A stretch of DNA of 9,524 nt, taken from contig DFGB01000018.1 of the NCBI GenBank assembly GCA_002371135.1, forward strand, positions 2,430 through 11,953, read 5' to 3'. Within the stretch, counting starts at the first letter, position 1; each line of letters opens with the position of its first letter. This stretch comes from Verrucomicrobia bacterium UBA3761 (GTDB lineage Bacteria > Verrucomicrobiota > Kiritimatiellia > RFP12 > UBA1067). Under the pieces are notes generated by a model, which made no database searches, was not told where the DNA came from, and was given only the letters and a program-made list of their open reading frames with translations. A program made the translations under genes and the position numbers. Shown piece after piece: positions 7,163 through 9,524 of the stretch.

Positions 7163-7852
7163 TTAGTGGAAGCTGATAATCAGCCCCGCCCTCGTCACGT
7201 TGATGTACGCCGTGCGCGACGTGCCGTCCTCGAACTCGAGAAGAACCGTCCAAATGCCCGCCTCAGAGAATGTGAACGAAGTCGTGCCCTCGCCCGCGTC
7301 AGGCGTCCTCACCGTCGCCGCGAGCTCCGACCCGTCCGGCGGCGTGAATGTCAGCGTCGCCGCCGTGGAGAGGTCGCCAGACCAGTCGTCGCCAGAATAC
7401 GCCACAGGGATGACCGGGTCGCTCTTGTGCCACTTGCGGTTGGGTCCCGCAGCCTCCGTATCGACGGCGAACGCCTCCGACGGCGAACCGTTCACGGCAA
7501 ACTCCTCGCCGTCGCCGTAGACCGACCACGGCACTGCCACCTTCACCGTCGCGACGCCGTCGTTCTCAAGCGTCCAGACCCCGCCGGACAGCGTGCCCAG
7601 CGCACCCGTCCCGGCGGAGGACGCATCGGCCACGTAGGCCGTCACGTCTCCGTTAGGCGAGACGCGGCTGACGCTTTCGCCCTTGCGCCACGTCACGGGC
7701 ATCCCGGAGAAATCCGCAAACGCAAACGGCGATGCCGCCGCCAGATTCACGTCGAACGAGAAATCCGCGCTCGTCGCGAGAGGCTCGTCTGCACGGACAG
7801 CCGCGACCGCCGCTAACGCCGCAGCCGCAAAAATGAATGTCTTTCGTCTCAT
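7163..7852 (-). CDS. Small secreted protein with Ig-like beta region, unknown function
   Basis: This encodes 229 aa. The start has AAAGGAG 6 nt upstream. A clear Sec signal spans MRRKTFIFAAAALAAVAAVRA, with cleavage before DEP. The mature part is acidic and rich in Ala, Thr, Gly and Ser. It has two apparent beta-rich segments: FSFDVNLAAASPFAFADFSG (31-50) with a following Gly/Ser/Asn-rich part, and a C-terminal Ig-like segment (about 160-229) with SFTFSEAGIWTVLLEFEDG and TAYINVTRAGLIISFH. The second resembles beta-sandwich domains found in surface proteins. No catalytic motif is visible. It sits 21 nt after the SUMF1-fold gene and 18 nt before the barrel gene, so it may be an accessory or adhesion partner of either. 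I do not recognise a named family. Confidence 0.75.
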   Translation of the reverse strand: MRRKTFIFAAAALAAVAAVRADEPLATSADFSFDVNLAAASPFAFADFSGMPVTWRKGESVSRVSPNGDVTAYVADASSAGTGALGTLSGGVWTLENDGVATVKVAVPWSVYGDGEEFAVNGSPSEAFAVDTEAAGPNRKWHKSDPVIPVAYSGDDWSGDLSTAATLTFTPPDGSELAATVRTPDAGEGTTSFTFSEAGIWTVLLEFEDGTSRTAYINVTRAGLIISFH

Positions 7853-7873
7853 GCCATGCTCCTTTCCCCCTGC

Positions 7874-9190
7874 TTACTTCGCAATGTACGCCACACGGAA
7901 ACCGACGCCGGTGCTAAAACTAGTCCGTGTACCAAAGTTGCGATAGTGAGGTTTAATATAGTCGGTTTTTGTCTCTTTCTCTTTATAGGATATGCCCCTG
8001 ATTGCACATTTGGTGTAAAATGAGTATGCATACGGCTCAAACGGGTTTGTTATAACTTCTGTGATTCTAGTCGCAACCGAATTACCACTGGTGATATCAT
8101 CCAAACACCATTCATAAACATTGCCCACAACATCAAACAGGCCCCAGGCATTCGCCATCTTGGTTCCCACAGGCACAGTCGATGATACATTGTAGACTAC
8201 ATAATCGTAAAATGAAGTCGAGGACCCCCAGTAATACATGTCCGGCGAACCGGCACGACAGGCTATTTCAAACATCACTTCTGTCGGCAGATCAAAAGCG
8301 AACTTGTTGCCGGTCTTGCAGTTCAGACGCTGCAAAAAAGTTCCTGCTGTAAGCGTCTCGACCGTCGGCACAGCCGTTCCAGCCCTAATATCGTCCCCGC
8401 GCAGGGCGCTGTAGGTCACCCCTTCCACTGGACGATATTCGGCTGGGTTGTCCGTGATTGTCGACGTGCAGACAGATGGATTCGTTTGTCCGAACTTGAC
8501 ATACTGCGCTTGCGTGACAGGAAACATGCCGATATAGTAGTCCAGTTTCGTGTTCCAGTTCGTCGGGGAGTTGTTAGAAGAACCACTGTATCCAGTCGGG
8601 TATCCAGAAAGCGAGGCAAGGGCGGTGGCGTTTGGAAGGGAGGCGCGATCCGCCCAGCGCGGAACTTTGCGCAACACCATCTTGTCGGTTTTGTAAACGT
8701 TCGCACCATCCGAGCCGGAGGTGTCGCTGTTGTAGCGGCTGTTGGAGAGTTCCTGTGAATACAGGAGGCCCTCGTAGGTGACAGCGCCGGTGTCAAGGTC
8801 GACAACCATGTAATCGTCGCCGCTCGGCGCGCTGGCTGCGTAGAGCGCGGCGGACATCGTGCAGTTGTCCGCCTTTACCTTAAGATCGGCGGGCGGCGTC
8901 CACGTCACGGTGTGCTGCGTCCCCTGCGAGGATCCTGTCGCGCTCGCGCCAATTGAATCGCCGTCGATGGTGTACGTGCTGCCGTTGATTGTGGCAGTGA
9001 ACACGAGTTTCATGTAAACGTCATTCGCCGGGTCTACCGTCAGCGTCTGGCCGTCCGTGACCGTGTAGGTGATGTCGATCTTGTTGTTCCACGGCCAGCG
9101 CTGTGTCACGCTGTCGATGGTTACGCTTGCCGCGTTAGCGCCTATCGCGGCTACCGCCGCCGCGCCTATCATCATGAGTAGTTTCTTCAT
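7874..9190 (-). CDS. Secreted SUMF1/FGE-fold protein with N-terminal beta-sandwich, probably non-catalytic
   Basis: This encodes 438 aa. A Sec signal covers residues 1-20 (MKKLLMMIGAAAVAAIGANA). Residues 21-120 form a beta-sandwich (VTQRWPWNNKIDITYTVTDG), often found before FGE domains in PVC-group secreted proteins. The FGE-sulfatase/SUMF1 fold spans about 213-438, with YYIGMFPVTQAQY (218-230), RPVEGVTY (253-260), FDLPTEVMFEIACRAG (299-314), NAWGLFDVVGNVYEWC (347-362), RGISY (398-402) and GVGFRVAY (428-435). Formylglycine-generating enzymes bind copper through two cysteines just after the RGGSW-like motif; here that stretch (403-438) has no Cys, so sulfatase activation is unlikely and a binding or structural C-type-lectin-like role is more probable. 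The ribosome site AAAGGA is 10 nt upstream. The 3' part is noticeably AT-richer than the neighbouring genes. It is the first long gene after the candidate promoter. Confidence 0.92.
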   Translation of the reverse strand: MKKLLMMIGAAAVAAIGANAASVTIDSVTQRWPWNNKIDITYTVTDGQTLTVDPANDVYMKLVFTATINGSTYTIDGDSIGASATGSSQGTQHTVTWTPPADLKVKADNCTMSAALYAASAPSGDDYMVVDLDTGAVTYEGLLYSQELSNSRYNSDTSGSDGANVYKTDKMVLRKVPRWADRASLPNATALASLSGYPTGYSGSSNNSPTNWNTKLDYYIGMFPVTQAQYVKFGQTNPSVCTSTITDNPAEYRPVEGVTYSALRGDDIRAGTAVPTVETLTAGTFLQRLNCKTGNKFAFDLPTEVMFEIACRAGSPDMYYWGSSTSFYDYVVYNVSSTVPVGTKMANAWGLFDVVGNVYEWCLDDITSGNSVATRITEVITNPFEPYAYSFYTKCAIRGISYKEKETKTDYIKPHYRNFGTRTSFSTGVGFRVAYIAK

Positions 9191-9235
9191 TTTCTTGTTG
9201 TCCTTTCGGCGTTTAGTGGTTATGTGGTTGAGTTG

Positions 9236-9409
9236 TCAGAAGATTGGATGGCTTGTGTTTCGCGCGGCGAGGAGTTCTTCTCTCTGCGCCTCAGCGTCTC
9301 TGCGCGAGGTCATAAGCTCAAGGCGGGATGTTATATAAAACGCAAGCGGCGCGGCGAGACGGCGCGTCGAGCCGTTTGTTCTGGTGTTGTAGAGTAGAGA
9401 TACTTTCAT
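9236..9409 (-). CDS. Possible 57-aa leader ORF (hypothetical)
   Basis: Between the candidate promoter and the SUMF1-fold gene an ORF starts at the ATG at 9409 with AAGGA 7 nt upstream. It begins MKVSLLYNTRTNG and ends NTSHPIF, 45 nt before the next gene. Its middle (SRRDAEAQREEL) is encoded by a repeat-like sequence that yields similar peptides in many unrelated genomes, so coding may be incidental. It has no signal peptide and is basic. It could be an untranslated leader with a chance frame or an upstream ORF affecting the operon; I do not favour a conserved protein. Confidence 0.2.
   Translation of the reverse strand: MKVSLLYNTRTNGSTRRLAAPLAFYITSRLELMTSRRDAEAQREELLAARNTSHPIF
9278..9310. 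repeat. Dispersed-repeat-like element with CTCTGCGC duplicated
   Basis: The stretch contains CTCTGCGCCTCAGCGT followed by CTCTGCGCGAGG, so CTCTGCGC occurs at 9282-9289 and 9298-9305 (16-bp period). Sequences of this type, read as SLCASASLRE on one strand and SRRDAEAQRE on the other, are known to me as a widespread interspersed intergenic repeat in many bacterial phyla. Only one copy lies in this window, so the family assignment rests on general knowledge, not on a repeat seen here. Confidence 0.5.
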
Positions 9410-9442
9410 CATTGCATCCTTGTTTGCCGCGCGGCACCCATA

Positions 9443-9469
9443 ATTATACCACTTTCCAGTCCCACGCAA
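9443..9469 (-). promoter_or_regulatory. Candidate sigma-70-type promoter for the operon
   Basis: On the minus strand a perfect -10 hexamer TATAAT (9448-9443) follows GTGG; the best -35 candidate, TTGCGT (9469-9464), is 15 nt upstream, short of the usual 17, and matches only at TTG. Transcription would start near 9436, giving a leader of about 245 nt before the SUMF1-fold gene. No other convincing promoter was seen in the window, which fits a single operon. Confidence 0.5.
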
Positions 9470-9491
9470 CACCCCATAGAATTGGGGGTGT
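9469..9491. promoter_or_regulatory. Inverted repeat beside the -35 region (possible operator)
   Basis: ACACCCC (9469-9475) and GGGGTGT (9485-9491) form perfect 7-bp arms around a 9-nt spacer. One arm touches the candidate -35 element. Neither strand has a T-tract after the stem, so an intrinsic terminator is not supported; a dimeric regulator site or an RNA hairpin from an upstream transcript are the alternatives. Confidence 0.4.
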
Positions 9492-9524
9492 GTCGAGGCC
9501 TTGCCCTTCCTTCGCACGCTGTGG

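Larger units (their letters stand above)
9191..9524. other. Upstream region and leader of the operon
   Basis: This 334-nt stretch has no established gene. It contains the candidate promoter, inverted repeat, possible leader ORF and dispersed-repeat-like element described separately. The outermost 30 nt (9492-9524) may belong to an upstream gene's 3' region or to intergenic DNA; I see nothing recognisable there. Confidence 0.5.

Noticed and set aside
9320..9345. TATATAAC as a second -10 element in the leader
   Set aside because: No acceptable -35 lies 16-18 nt upstream in this GC-rich stretch.
9469..9491. Inverted repeat as an intrinsic terminator of an upstream gene
   Set aside because: Neither strand has a run of T after the stem.

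Overview
The window looks like a piece of a GC-rich, uncultured PVC-group genome, most likely Kiritimatiellota (or a close Verrucomicrobiota/Lentisphaerota relative). The evidence is the combination of protein types: a secreted SUMF1/FGE-fold protein with an N-terminal beta-sandwich, a short secreted Ig-like protein, a predicted outer-membrane barrel, Tat-exported metallophosphoesterases, and the start of a protein with an HRWSFNGDYSDS motif typical of LamG-like secreted proteins. No rRNA or marker gene confirms the taxon.

Every convincing gene is on the minus strand, so the locus reads from right to left. From about 9.45 kb downwards: a candidate promoter with an inverted repeat (9443-9491); a leader of about 250 nt with a dispersed-repeat-like sequence and a possible short ORF; the SUMF1-fold protein (9190-7874); a small Ig-like secreted protein (7852-7163); a predicted outer-membrane beta-barrel (7144-6296); Tat-exported metallophosphoesterase A (6274-4727); an MGH1/GH63-like glycoside hydrolase (4727-3096); Tat-exported metallophosphoesterase B with a purple-acid-phosphatase-like N-terminal domain (3109-1781); a 214-nt gap with a repeat cluster and a possible 73-aa ORF; Tat-exported metallophosphoesterase C (1566-166), a paralogue of A; and the first 49 codons of a LamG-like secreted protein (149 to beyond the window edge).

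Except for the 214-nt gap, genes are separated by 16-21 nt or overlap by 1-14 nt, so the set is probably one operon. All products carry Sec or Tat export signals. The simplest reading is an envelope-located module in which an outer-membrane barrel, a glycosidase and three binuclear-metal phosphoesterases handle one substrate, perhaps a phosphorylated glycan or phosphodiester-linked polymer. That substrate is inferred from gene content alone. The SUMF1-fold protein lacks the catalytic cysteines of formylglycine-generating enzymes and is probably structural or binding. I saw no RNA gene, CRISPR array, complete mobile element or terminator.
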